Shown here one piece after another: positions 43,192 to 52,417 of a DNA stretch of 59,698 bases. Location of the stretch: assembly GCA_944363635.1 (NCBI GenBank), contig CALVUP010000009.1, forward strand, positions 1 to 59,698, read 5' to 3'. Both the position numbers and the translations under genes were made by a program. The stretch comes from an uncultured Bacilli bacterium (lineage in GTDB: Bacteria > Bacillota_I > Bacilli_A > RF39 > UBA660). Numbering within the stretch: the stretch's first letter is position 1; the number at the start of each line of letters is the position of its first letter. A model generated the notes under the pieces. That model saw only the letters and a list, made by a program, of their open reading frames with translations, was not told the DNA's origin and did not search any database.

Positions 43192-44304
43192 ATGCAAATT
43201 GATGATTTAAAACAATTATGTGAGGCTTGTAAACGTTCAAAGAATCCAAAACACGACCTTGATTTAATAAAAACATTTTATAAAGGTATAGAAGAAAATT
43301 GTCTGGAAGAGGATCAACAAACGATTATGGACAACTTAAAAAAAAACAATTTCGATTTAAATATTGTTCAAGTTTTAAACAAAGAGTTTTTTGAGAGTGA
43401 TACGGATATGGATTTTATAAATAAGTTGTTTGCTTATCCAGAACTCATCGAATATATAACTCCTATACTTCTAAATAGTGATATTTATGTTGAGATGAAA
43501 TTTGAACTTTTGGATGCTAGTCAAAACATCTGTATAAAGATAAAAGACCATTGTAAACCGTTGGATGAAAACCAAAAAAAGGAATTTATTTCTTTTTTAG
43601 AAGAACGAATGGATAGCATGTCAGATGATTATGCTATATTTGATCGATTAACAGATGAAAACCTGGACTATTTTAAAATGTGTCAGGATATTTATGAGAA
43701 GGCAGTTGATACTTTTAAAATTTTAGATAGCAATCAAATCTTAATGATTACAGATTTTCTATCTAGTCAGAATGTTTTAGTATATAGAGATTTAACAGAA
43801 ATGAAAGCTATGGGAGATTATTTTGTTGAGCAAGGCTTAAATCGAACCGTTTATAACTATTTAACGGATGATGATTTAACTGGGCAATTATCTTGGAAAA
43901 GCCAAAAAGAATTTTTGCAAACATCGGAGAAATGCAATCATAACGAAAAATTATATGATCTTTTTCACAATCTGAATAAAAATGCACTTAAAGAAAGACC
44001 TTCTCTTTATCTTGCAGTGCTTAAAGAAGTCATTGCATCAAACTTTAATGAAAAGGCAATTTCTCTTGTAAACGAGACGTGTTATGAATCCTTTCCTACT
44101 TTTATTCCTAGTTTTGAAGAGTTTATTCTTTCTATACAAGAAACTTATGGAGATGAAGTAAGATTTGAAAGACAACTAGAATCGATAAATGATGTGGATT
44201 CTTTTCTTGGCTATTTAGGAGAACTAGGAAAGGAAAAAGGGAATTGTGACATAAAACCAAAGACGATGGTAAAGAAGTTTAATGCAGAAAAAATAGAAAA
44301 GTAG
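43192..44304 (+). CDS. Unrecognised cytoplasmic protein, 370 residues
   Basis: Not recognised. Acidic, largely helical, without signal peptide or membrane segment. Many short helical units suggest an alpha-solenoid (FYKGIEENCLEED, LLNSDIYVEMKFELLD, LRDLTEMKAMGDYF-like). The start is the ATG after AAGGAGTGAGATT; an ATG 18 nt upstream is the weaker choice. TATAAT at 43166-43171 lies upstream. Monocistronic between two terminators. A further unknown at 53.0 kb has a similar acidic helical character but no clear homology. Confidence 0.6.
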   Translation: MQIDDLKQLCEACKRSKNPKHDLDLIKTFYKGIEENCLEEDQQTIMDNLKKNNFDLNIVQVLNKEFFESDTDMDFINKLFAYPELIEYITPILLNSDIYVEMKFELLDASQNICIKIKDHCKPLDENQKKEFISFLEERMDSMSDDYAIFDRLTDENLDYFKMCQDIYEKAVDTFKILDSNQILMITDFLSSQNVLVYRDLTEMKAMGDYFVEQGLNRTVYNYLTDDDLTGQLSWKSQKEFLQTSEKCNHNEKLYDLFHNLNKNALKERPSLYLAVLKEVIASNFNEKAISLVNETCYESFPTFIPSFEEFILSIQETYGDEVRFERQLESINDVDSFLGYLGELGKEKGNCDIKPKTMVKKFNAEKIEK

Positions 44305-44326
44305 AAGATTCGTTCTTCTCTTTTTT
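44303..44326 (+). terminator. Terminator before smc
   Basis: AGAAGA/TCTTCT stem closing a TTCG-type loop, then CTTTTTT. Confidence 0.75.
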
Positions 44327-44327
44327 C

Positions 44328-44356
44328 TTGTCTAAAAATGACGATTATAGTATAAT
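44328..44356 (+). promoter_or_regulatory. smc promoter
   Basis: TTGTCT, 17-bp spacer, TATAAT at 44351-44356. Confidence 0.65.
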
Positions 44357-44380
44357 TTATATAGTAAGTTAGGTGATACT

Positions 44381-47317
44381 ATGTATTTAAAAGAAATCAT
44401 CGCATCAGGGTTTAAATCTTTTGCGGATAAAATATCGATTAAATTGGATGATAAAATTACTTGTATTGTGGGACCAAACGGCAGTGGAAAGAGTAATGTT
44501 GTTGATGCGGTACGTTGGGTACTTGGAGAACAGTCTATTAAAAATTTAAGAGGGGATTCTTCGATGAGTGATGTAATCTTCTCTGGTAGTAAAAGTAGAA
44601 AACCTCTTAATGTTGCGTCTATTACTTTAGTATTTGATAATTCGGATCATTATTTACAAGTTCCTTATGAGGAAGTATCGATTAAAAGAAGAATTTATCG
44701 TACGGGAGAAAATGAATATTTTTTAAATGGGGAAAAGTGTCGTTTAAAAGATATTTTAAATTTGCTTTTGGACTCTGGCGTTGGAAGGGATTCATTTAAT
44801 ATTATCTCTCAAGGTGAAATTCAAAGAATTTTATCCAATTCTGCGAGTGAGAGAAGACAGATTTTTGAAGAAGCTGCTGGTGTTTTAAAGTATAAAAAAA
44901 GGAAAGAAGAAGCATTAAGAAAATTGGATCGTACACACGATAATTTAAATCGAATTAATGATATTATTTCTGAGTTAGAGGTACAAATTGAGCCATTAAA
45001 AGAGCAACGGGAAAAAGCGTTAGAATATAAAGAAAATAAAGAAGGTTTGGACAAATATGAAGTAGGACTTCTTACTTATGATATTGAAAATATCAATTAT
45101 GAGTATCAAAAAGATAAAGAAAGAATCGATAAATTAAATAAAGAGATTGTTTCTATTTCTACTACCGCCAATACAACAGATGTCCATCTTTCGACTTTAA
45201 AAGAGAAATTTAATAATGTAAGTAAAGATATTTCTAAATTAAATCATGAACTATTAAGTGTTTCTACGGCTTTAGAAAAATTAAATACCAAGAAGAAATT
45301 ATTACAAGAGCGAAGTAAATATAAAGCCGAAGATGAAAAGGTTCATAATACCATTCGTTCTTTAACGGAAGATAAATTACGTATGGATAAAGAGATTAGT
45401 CTACTCGAAAAAGAAGTTTCTACGTTAAAAGAAGAATATGATGTTTTATTAAAGACAAAGAGGAAAAAGACAGAGGAACTTGAAAGTATTCATACACGTA
45501 AAGAGAATACTTTAAAAGAATTTAATATTAAAAACAAAGAAAAATATGAACTTACAAATCAAATTGATCAGTTAAAAAATTTAATTGATAATGGAGGTAC
45601 TCTTCCTTTTAGTGTAAAAAAAATACTTTCTAATCCAAAATTAAGAGGGATTTTAGATACCATAGGAAATGTAGTTAAAGTAGATGAAAAGTATACGAAA
45701 GCTATTGAAGTAGCTTTAGGTGCTTCCAAGCAGTATATTATTACAGAGGATGAATATGCGGCGAAAGAAGCAATAGAGTATTTAAAAAATAATAACTTTG
45801 GAAGAGCTACTTTTTTCCCTATAAATATTATTAAACCAAAAGGAATCGATTTGGATACGCTTGATTTTGCAAAACAACAAGAAGGTTATATTGATGTTTT
45901 ATCCAATTTAGTAGAGTTTGATTCTAAGTATAGAAATATTATTTTAAATCAATTAGGAAATATTTTGGTTTGTGATACGATTGATCATGCGAATCGATTA
46001 AGTAAAATGATCAATAGTCGTTATCGTATTATTACCTTAGATGGAGAGATTATTCATGTAGGTGGTTCTTTATCTGGTGGTAGCATAAAAACGCAAACTT
46101 CAATTATTACTTTAAAAAACGACTTGAAAAAATATACTGAACGACTAGAAGAATTAGAAACCACTCTGCATGAAATTGATATAGCTCTTCAAGAAATTGA
46201 ACAAAATAGGAAAAACAAAGAAGAAGATTTATACGCTCTAAGAAGTCATGAAGTGTCTTATGAAGAAGAAATTAAAAATAAGTTAGAAACCATTACAACT
46301 AAGAAAAATGAATTAGAAGATGTAGAAGATGAACTTTCAAATTTGAATCATGTTGTGGACTCTTCTTTATCTAAAGAAGAAGAAGAGGTATTAAAAGAAT
46401 ATTATGAGACGCAAAAGCATAAAGACGAAATTACCAATACAATAAAAACATTAACGAAAAAGCAAGATGGTTATAATCAAGAAATCGAAGAGATTGAAGC
46501 CAAAAATAAAGTGGCTTCTGCGGATTTAAAAAAGCAAGAGCAAGAATTAAAAGAATTAGAAATTAAAGTAAATCGTATGGATATTCAGTTGGATACTTTA
46601 TTAAATCGATTGAGTGAGGATTACTCTTTAACTTTTGAAAAAGCAAAGCAAGAGTATCCACTTGATATTGAAGTAGAAGAAGCAAGAGGAAAAGTCAATG
46701 TTTATAGAAGTAATATTAAACGACTTGGTATGGTCAATTTACTTGCGATTGATGAGTATGAACGTGTCAATACTCGATATGAGTTTTTAACGAGTCAGCG
46801 AGATGATTTATTAAAAGCAGAAAATACACTTTTAGAAATCATTGATCAGATGGATGAAGTTATGAAGAGTGAATTTAAAACGACTTTTGCTAAAGTTGAA
46901 GAAGAGTTTAAGAAAGTGTTCGCGCAATTGTTTGGAGGAGGAAGTGCTTCTTTAAAACTTACAGATCCAAATGATGTATTACAAACGGATATCGAAATTA
47001 TTGCTTCACCTCCAGGAAAGAAATTAACAACAATTAATCTATTGTCCGGTGGAGAAAAAACTTTAACTGCGATTTCTTTACTGTTTGCTATATTAAATGT
47101 GCGTACAGTTCCATTCTGTTTATTTGATGAAATAGAAGCCGCACTTGATGAGGTGAATGTAGATCGCTTTGGACAATATTTAAATCATTATGATGGAAAA
47201 ACGCAGTTTATTATTATTACCCATAAGAAGAAGACTATGGAATTTGCGGATACTTTATATGGTATTACGATGCAAGAATCGGGCGTATCGAAATTGGTTA
47301 GTGTTTCATTAAAATAA
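44381..47317 (+). CDS. smc: Chromosome segregation ATPase SMC (short-armed)
   Basis: 978 residues. Walker A GPNGSGKSN at 31-39, coiled-coil arms at about 165-400 and 580-800, a hinge at about 405-575 (LPFSVKKILS, RGILDTIGNVVKV, GGSLSGGSI), signature LSGGEKT near 888 and Walker B FCLFDEIEAALDE near 912. Bacillus SMC has about 1186 residues. The missing length is in both arms, while heads and hinge are complete, so this is a natural short form as in mycoplasmas and not a truncation. It is monocistronic, without ftsY or rnc. Ribosome-binding site AGGTGATACT. Confidence 0.97.
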   Translation: MYLKEIIASGFKSFADKISIKLDDKITCIVGPNGSGKSNVVDAVRWVLGEQSIKNLRGDSSMSDVIFSGSKSRKPLNVASITLVFDNSDHYLQVPYEEVSIKRRIYRTGENEYFLNGEKCRLKDILNLLLDSGVGRDSFNIISQGEIQRILSNSASERRQIFEEAAGVLKYKKRKEEALRKLDRTHDNLNRINDIISELEVQIEPLKEQREKALEYKENKEGLDKYEVGLLTYDIENINYEYQKDKERIDKLNKEIVSISTTANTTDVHLSTLKEKFNNVSKDISKLNHELLSVSTALEKLNTKKKLLQERSKYKAEDEKVHNTIRSLTEDKLRMDKEISLLEKEVSTLKEEYDVLLKTKRKKTEELESIHTRKENTLKEFNIKNKEKYELTNQIDQLKNLIDNGGTLPFSVKKILSNPKLRGILDTIGNVVKVDEKYTKAIEVALGASKQYIITEDEYAAKEAIEYLKNNNFGRATFFPINIIKPKGIDLDTLDFAKQQEGYIDVLSNLVEFDSKYRNIILNQLGNILVCDTIDHANRLSKMINSRYRIITLDGEIIHVGGSLSGGSIKTQTSIITLKNDLKKYTERLEELETTLHEIDIALQEIEQNRKNKEEDLYALRSHEVSYEEEIKNKLETITTKKNELEDVEDELSNLNHVVDSSLSKEEEEVLKEYYETQKHKDEITNTIKTLTKKQDGYNQEIEEIEAKNKVASADLKKQEQELKELEIKVNRMDIQLDTLLNRLSEDYSLTFEKAKQEYPLDIEVEEARGKVNVYRSNIKRLGMVNLLAIDEYERVNTRYEFLTSQRDDLLKAENTLLEIIDQMDEVMKSEFKTTFAKVEEEFKKVFAQLFGGGSASLKLTDPNDVLQTDIEIIASPPGKKLTTINLLSGGEKTLTAISLLFAILNVRTVPFCLFDEIEAALDEVNVDRFGQYLNHYDGKTQFIIITHKKKTMEFADTLYGITMQESGVSKLVSVSLK

Positions 47318-47321
47318 AAGT

Positions 47322-47349
47322 AGTTGACAAAAAATTGTCAACTCTTTTA
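47322..47349 (+). terminator. smc terminator
   Basis: 9-bp stem AGTTGACAA/TTGTCAACT, loop AAAA, then CTTTTAT. Confidence 0.8.
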
Positions 47350-47386
47350 TTTATTTGCGATTTGCTTCTAAGTTCTTAAAAAATTA

Positions 47387-47395
47387 TGATATACT
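47387..47395 (+). promoter_or_regulatory. Extended -10 promoter
   Basis: TGATATACT, 22 nt before the ATG at 47418. Confidence 0.55.
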
Positions 47396-47417
47396 AAAGA
47401 TAATAAGGAGGAATACT

Positions 47418-48161
47418 ATGGAAAATATAAATGAGCCTTATCATATTGAAATTAATTCTTTACAGGTTGCACGTTGTACTCATGGAACTACGAAGTATAT
47501 TGATAAACCTGCAAACAGTTGTTTAAGATTATTAAAAATTATAAATGAAGATAATAATTGTTATCGGCGATCAAGTGTGATTGAGAATTTAGATAAAAAA
47601 ACGGTTACATATAACTTTATTTCAAGGGATTTAGCTTCCAAGGGTAAGGTTACCAATGATTTGTGTATTACTCTTCCTATGAGTCTTTTAAAGATAAGAG
47701 TAAGTGAAAAAGACCAAGACACTTTTGAAGAAGTATTAAACAGGCAAATGGATTTAGCAAATGATCCAAAGCGGGAAAGAGAATTTACTAGAGAACAAGC
47801 TAAAAAGGCTCGAGAAGATGCTTTTATCACTTGGACGCATGATCATAAAGAACAAATTAAAGATGTTTTAAAAACTGGTGCAGCTATAGCTGGTGTTGTA
47901 GCTATTTTAGCCGGAGTAGCTGCTTTATCCAATTATGCGGATGCTAACCTTAATACCAATAGTCCATATGAAGGAACTACGATTACACAGCAAGTGACTG
48001 GTGCACCTGAAGGTTATATGACTCCTGAACAAGAAGAAGAACGTGAAAAAGCTTTGCAAGAGGCCAATGAAACTTATGAAAAAGAACATAATCCTTTATA
48101 TGGCCTTGCTGAACAATATAGTAATGAAATGAATGAAATGAGCGGTGGAAAGAGTCATTAG
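47418..48161 (+). CDS. Unrecognised membrane-anchored protein, 247 residues
   Basis: Not recognised. A soluble N-terminal part (about 1-150), one membrane helix (about 152-172, GAAIAGVVAILAGVAAL) and an external or periplasmic-side tail rich in Glu, Thr and Pro (TITQQVTGAPEGYMTPEQEEERE). No catalytic motif is seen. The start is the ATG after AAGGAGGAATACT; an upstream ATG in frame overlaps the promoter. Confidence 0.6.
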   Translation: MENINEPYHIEINSLQVARCTHGTTKYIDKPANSCLRLLKIINEDNNCYRRSSVIENLDKKTVTYNFISRDLASKGKVTNDLCITLPMSLLKIRVSEKDQDTFEEVLNRQMDLANDPKREREFTREQAKKAREDAFITWTHDHKEQIKDVLKTGAAIAGVVAILAGVAALSNYADANLNTNSPYEGTTITQQVTGAPEGYMTPEQEEEREKALQEANETYEKEHNPLYGLAEQYSNEMNEMSGGKSH

Positions 48162-48225
48162 ACTTGCAAATCTCAAAAGAATATATTATACTTTTATAAG
48201 ATAGAAAGAATATAGGAGAGGTTAT

Positions 48226-49047
48226 ATGAAAAAGAAAGAAAAAATAAAGAAATTAGAAGAGAAGAATAAGTTGTTAATTGCTGTTGTGGTTCTTTTATCC
48301 ATACTTGTTTTAATAGGTATTGGTATGCTTGCAGTTAAATCTGTTAAGAAAATGATAAATAAATATGAGGATATTGATTATTTAATTGTAGATACGAGTG
48401 GTAAACTAATTGGTTTTAGTGAATACAATGTAACTCAGGATAAAAAGATTGAATATAAAAATGGTGAGCGTACAGAGGATACTTATAAAGATGGCGATGA
48501 GGTCATTTCTTTAATCGAAAAAGAAGAAAAAGAAGAAGTGGTTATTCCAGATACTGTAAAAAGTATTGAAAAAGATTTATTTTATGGGAACACAATTATT
48601 AAGAATTTAAAGATTGAAATGAATCTAGATAAGATTGATGATAATATGTTTTCATCTACATCTATTGAAAAGATTACGTTACCTGACAGTGTTACAACTA
48701 TAGGTACGAATGCTTTTAATGGAAGCGTCTCTTTAAAAGAAGTCGTTACTTCCGATAAATCCAAATTGGAAGTTATTGAAAATGGTGCTTTTTATGGATG
48801 TGCTTCCCTAGAATCTATTAATTTAAAAAACATTAAAGAAATTGGTGCAAATGCTTTTTATGGATGTAATAGTATGAAAAAAGTTTATTTATCTATAAAA
48901 TTAGAAAAAGTAGGTAATGATGCTTTTAAATATTTGGCAAACAACTCGGAAATTGTTTTAGAAAGCTTTATGACAAGAAGTTTATTAACAGGTAAATATA
49001 CTTTAAATAAAACAAGTATTAAATTAGATGCAGATGCTTTTAAATAA
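48226..49047 (+). CDS. Membrane-anchored short LRR_5 (BspA-like) protein
   Basis: 273 residues. A basic N-terminus, one helix (about 16-34), then an external region with about five LRR_5 repeats (EEVVIPDTVKSIEKDLF, EKITLPDSVTTIGTNAF, LEVIENGAFYGCASL, IKEIGANAFYGCNSM). The same repeat type as the large protein at 4.6 kb but without its TasA-like domain. Probably a small surface protein involved in binding. A consensus AGGAGAGG site precedes the ATG. Confidence 0.8.
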   Translation: MKKKEKIKKLEEKNKLLIAVVVLLSILVLIGIGMLAVKSVKKMINKYEDIDYLIVDTSGKLIGFSEYNVTQDKKIEYKNGERTEDTYKDGDEVISLIEKEEKEEVVIPDTVKSIEKDLFYGNTIIKNLKIEMNLDKIDDNMFSSTSIEKITLPDSVTTIGTNAFNGSVSLKEVVTSDKSKLEVIENGAFYGCASLESINLKNIKEIGANAFYGCNSMKKVYLSIKLEKVGNDAFKYLANNSEIVLESFMTRSLLTGKYTLNKTSIKLDADAFK

Positions 49048-49061
49048 GCATCTGTTTTTTT
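49031..49061 (+). terminator. Terminator of the short LRR gene
   Basis: 9-bp stem CAGATGCTT/AAGCATCTG, loop TTAAAT, T7. Confidence 0.9.
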
Positions 49062-49071
49062 AGAAATATAC

Positions 49072-49100
49072 TTTACTTGGATACTAAAATTATCTATAAT
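49072..49100 (+). promoter_or_regulatory. recD2 promoter, probably leaderless
   Basis: TTTACT, 17-bp spacer and TATAAT at 49095-49100. The recD2 ATG is at 49108, only 7 nt after the -10 box, so transcription should begin at or within one or two bases of the start codon. Confidence 0.7.
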
Positions 49101-49107
49101 AAATTAT

Positions 49108-51297
49108 ATGAAGAAATATATTAAAGGGAATTTTAAAAAAGCTATTTTTGAAAGTGAGACTGGTTATATAATCGGTCTTTTTAAGGTGAAACAAACCAAT
49201 GAGGAAGAAGTAGAGATTTATTTAAATAAAACAATTCCTTTTACTGGATATTTGCCTAAATTAAATGACGTGGATACTTATATTTTTTATGGTAAATTAG
49301 TTGTGCACGAAAGATATGGAGAACAATGGGCGGTTGAGGCTTTTGAAGTATGTTTGCCTGAAGAAAAAGATAGTATTGTTACTTTTTTAAGCAGTGGCAT
49401 ATTTAAAGGTATTGGAGAAGCAAAAGCAAAGAAAATTGTTAAAGTATTAGGAAAAGATACATTAAAAATTATTTTAGAACATAAAGAAGATCTATTATTG
49501 ATTCCTACGATTACACAAAAAAATGTGGATGTGTTGCATGAGAAATTAAAAGAGTATTCAAGTAGTTATCAAATCATTGTTGATTTAAATCATTTGGGGT
49601 TTTCAACACGTGATTCCATTGCAATTTATAATGCATTTAAAGAGCAAACTCTGGATATAATAGAAAAGGATATCTATACACTCGTTGATGCTATTCCCAA
49701 TATTGGGTTTAAAAAAATTGATTATATTGCTTTAAAGCAAAATATGAAACCTGATGATATTCGAAGAGTTAAAGCTACTGTTGTATATGTTGTGCGAGAA
49801 ATATGTAATGTAGTGGGCCATAGCTACTTATCAAAAGAACTTATTGTTCGTAATTTATACAAAGTACTTGGAAATATATCTAATGAAATTTTTGATCAAG
49901 CTTTGAAAGATGTGGTTCAAGAGGAAAAAATCGTTATTGAAGAGGATCGTTATTATCTAAAAGAAATGTATGAAGCAGAATGTCATATTGCTTATCGTCT
50001 TCTGTACTTGCAAAAGAAAGAAGCAAAAAAAGATAAGAAATTGGATCAGTATATTCAAGATATTCAAAAATTATATCAAATCAACTACAATGTGGAGCAA
50101 ATTGAAGCAATACGCAATGCTATGACGCAAAATATTTTAGTGATTACAGGAGGACCAGGGACAGGAAAGACAACAATCATTAATGCCATTTGTGATATTT
50201 ATAAATTAAAAAATAAATTATCTCAAGAAAAGTTTTCAGAAGAAGTTGCTCTTCTTGCTCCAACAGGAAGAGCCGCAAAACGAATGGCCTATTCTTCGAA
50301 ATGTAGTGCTTCTACAATTCATCGTTTTTTAAGATGGAATAAAGATACCAATACTTTTCAGATAAATGAAAAAAATAAAAGTAAAGTCAAAATGGTTATT
50401 GTTGATGAAGCAAGTATGATCGATACTTATTTAATGGATCATTTATTAAAGGGGCTTTTTTATGATACAAAAATTATTTTAGTAGGAGATAATGATCAAT
50501 TACCTAGCGTAGGACCTGGACAAGTTTTAAAAGATATTATTGAAAGCAAAAAAATAAATACCATTCAATTAAATATTTTGTATCGTCAAAAAGAAAATTC
50601 AAATATTATTACTTTAGCGCATGATATTAAAAATGGAACCTTAAATACATCAATTTTTAATGAACAGGAAGATCTTACGTTTATTTCTTGTTCCTCTGAT
50701 GAAGTAAAGGGATATATAAAAGAAATTATAGAATCCTATAAAAAAACAGATAGAAAGAATATACAAGTTCTTTGCCCAATGTATAAAACGATGAATGGTA
50801 TTGATGAGTTAAATGATTTATTACAAGATCTTTTAAATCAAAAAGAAAGTGGTAAAGAAGAAATCAAAGTTAATCATATGCTTTTTAGGGAAAAAGATAA
50901 AGTATTACAACTAACCAATATGCCTGATGAGAATATATTTAATGGGGATATTGGTCAAATTAGTAAAATTAATAAACAAAGTAAAAAACATGAAATTGTT
51001 GTAGACTTTGATGGTCATCTTGTAAAATACAGTGGTAATAATTTAAATAATTTAACTCTAGGCTATACGATTAGTGTTCATAAATCGCAAGGAAGCGAAT
51101 TTGATTATTTAATTTTACCTATTGTTAAAAATTATCATAAAATGTTATATCGTAAATTGATTTATACAGCAGTAACGCGTTGTAAGAAAAATTTATATTT
51201 AATAGGAAGTTTAGAGGCATTAAAAATGGCAATTGCGAATAACAATACCGATATTCGAAAAACAACTTTAAAGAAAAGAATTGAAAAGAAAGTATAA
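49108..51297 (+). CDS. recD2: RecD2-type helicase (ATP-dependent 5'-3' DNA helicase)
   Basis: 729 residues. An OB-like N-terminal part, helix-hairpin-helix region (FKGIGEAKAKKIVKVLG, IPNIGFKKIDYIAL), then a superfamily 1 helicase: Walker A GGPGTGKTT at 348-356, VDEASMID, GDNDQLPSVGPGQVL, and the C-terminal TISVHKSQGSEFDY. Length and the HhH segment mark the stand-alone RecD2 type and not RecD of RecBCD. No Shine-Dalgarno sequence precedes the ATG. An alternative downstream start would remove conserved N-terminal residues. Confidence 0.95.
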   Translation: MKKYIKGNFKKAIFESETGYIIGLFKVKQTNEEEVEIYLNKTIPFTGYLPKLNDVDTYIFYGKLVVHERYGEQWAVEAFEVCLPEEKDSIVTFLSSGIFKGIGEAKAKKIVKVLGKDTLKIILEHKEDLLLIPTITQKNVDVLHEKLKEYSSSYQIIVDLNHLGFSTRDSIAIYNAFKEQTLDIIEKDIYTLVDAIPNIGFKKIDYIALKQNMKPDDIRRVKATVVYVVREICNVVGHSYLSKELIVRNLYKVLGNISNEIFDQALKDVVQEEKIVIEEDRYYLKEMYEAECHIAYRLLYLQKKEAKKDKKLDQYIQDIQKLYQINYNVEQIEAIRNAMTQNILVITGGPGTGKTTIINAICDIYKLKNKLSQEKFSEEVALLAPTGRAAKRMAYSSKCSASTIHRFLRWNKDTNTFQINEKNKSKVKMVIVDEASMIDTYLMDHLLKGLFYDTKIILVGDNDQLPSVGPGQVLKDIIESKKINTIQLNILYRQKENSNIITLAHDIKNGTLNTSIFNEQEDLTFISCSSDEVKGYIKEIIESYKKTDRKNIQVLCPMYKTMNGIDELNDLLQDLLNQKESGKEEIKVNHMLFREKDKVLQLTNMPDENIFNGDIGQISKINKQSKKHEIVVDFDGHLVKYSGNNLNNLTLGYTISVHKSQGSEFDYLILPIVKNYHKMLYRKLIYTAVTRCKKNLYLIGSLEALKMAIANNNTDIRKTTLKKRIEKKV

Positions 51298-51312
51298 ATT
51301 ATTTGCTTTTGG

Positions 51313-51341
51313 TCATACTACAAATGGTATGAAAATACCAT
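51313..51341. promoter_or_regulatory. Overlapping dyads upstream of a small gene
   Basis: ATGGTAT-GAAA-ATACCAT (51324-51341) and TCATAC...GTATGA (51313-51332) share an arm. No T-run follows, so an operator or RNA switch-like structure is as likely as a terminator for recD2. Confidence 0.4.
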
Positions 51342-51368
51342 AATCATATTTTCTAAAGAGGTGATAGT

Positions 51369-51533
51369 ATGAAGAAGTCAAATGCTGTAATGTTAATGGC
51401 TGCTGTTGCAGCTGGTGGATATGGATTATATAGATATTATAAAAGCCATACGTATGAAATCAAGAGTTGTGTAAAAGATACCATGAAAAAAATGAAAGAC
51501 TCTGTTGAAAATGTAAGTGAAAATATGATGTAA
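51369..51533 (+). CDS. Small membrane protein, 54 residues
   Basis: MKKSNAVMLMAAVAAGGYGLYRYYK... : a short hydrophobic helix (about 6-22) and a charged tail with one cysteine ending ENMM. It has a perfect AGAGGTGATAGTATG start and its own strong terminator, so it is very likely expressed. The layout (helix, basic linker, amphipathic Lys/Glu tail) resembles YtxH-like small proteins, but no family is assigned. Confidence 0.75.
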   Translation: MKKSNAVMLMAAVAAGGYGLYRYYKSHTYEIKSCVKDTMKKMKDSVENVSENMM

Positions 51534-51560
51534 GAAGCATAGATTATGCTTCTTTTTTTT
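51533..51560 (+). terminator. Terminator of the small membrane protein gene
   Basis: 9-bp stem AGAAGCATA/TATGCTTCT with a 3-nt loop (or 8 bp with a 5-nt loop), then T8. Confidence 0.9.
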
Positions 51561-52302
51561 AAAATAAAATGTGAGAGATATACATAAATAAAAGACCAAT
51601 GATTATAAATAAAAAGGTTTGTTTTTTCTTTTTATAGGCAAGCGAGGTTGGTATTAATTCATAAATAGAGATTTGAATCATAATTCCAGCAATCATAGCG
51701 TATAAAAATCCCATGAATAGATCATTTGCTAAATTTCCTAAGAATAGATAGGCCAGTAATGCACCAAAGGGTTCAGATATACCAGATAGGAAGGTATAGA
51801 ATAGGGCTTTCTTTTTATTTTTGGTCGCATAATAAATAGGAATGGAAATACTAATTCCTTCTGGTATGTTATGAAGTGTAATGGCTATAGCTAAGGACAG
51901 ACCAAGTTGGGTGTTTTCTGTTGTAGTTAAAAAAGTCGCAATTCCTTCTGGTATATTGTGCATAATAATCGCAAGCATGGAAATGATTCCTACTTTATAT
52001 AATTGGTTATTTTCTAAGTTGGGTAATTTTTTATCTAAGAAAATGGAAAGCAACACCCCGATAGAAAGTGCGATTCCACTTATAATGATAGATGGAAAAA
52101 AATAAAAATGTTGTTGTAATAAGAAAAGGGATTCGGGAATTAAATCGGTAAGAGAAACACAAAGCATTACCCCTGATGCAAAGGCTAAAGCTTTTATTAA
52201 AATACTGTTCTTTTTTTTCGATATAAAAATTAGAATAGTTCCCAACATGGTTGAAAGCCCTGCAAAAGTGGTTAAGAAAAAACCTAAAGAAATATTATTC
52301 AT
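51559..52302 (-). CDS. ZIP-family metal transporter, ZupT-like
   Basis: 247 residues and about eight membrane helices. Both metal-site motifs HNIPEG are present at 115-120 and 144-149, as in ZupT, which imports Zn, Fe or Mn. LTDLIPES and GISEPFGAL are further family blocks. It is the only obvious metal transporter in the window. The ATG follows TGGTGATCCT on the minus strand. Confidence 0.93.
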   Translation of the reverse strand: MNNISLGFFLTTFAGLSTMLGTILIFISKKKNSILIKALAFASGVMLCVSLTDLIPESLFLLQQHFYFFPSIIISGIALSIGVLLSIFLDKKLPNLENNQLYKVGIISMLAIIMHNIPEGIATFLTTTENTQLGLSLAIAITLHNIPEGISISIPIYYATKNKKKALFYTFLSGISEPFGALLAYLFLGNLANDLFMGFLYAMIAGIMIQISIYELIPTSLAYKKKKQTFLFIIIGLLFMYISHILF

Positions 52303-52359
52303 AGGATCACCATAATAAACTATATGTAGGAATCAGACAAAAAAGAAATATAAATCAAT

Positions 52360-52388
52360 TTTACAAGTTCTAAAAAGTATGGTATAGT
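52360..52388 (+). promoter_or_regulatory. Promoter of the gene at 52418
   Basis: TTTACA, 17-bp spacer, TATAGT with upstream TGG (TGGTATAGT). Confidence 0.65.
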
Positions 52389-52417
52389 AATGGTATTTCT
52401 TGAAAGGAAAGATGAAA

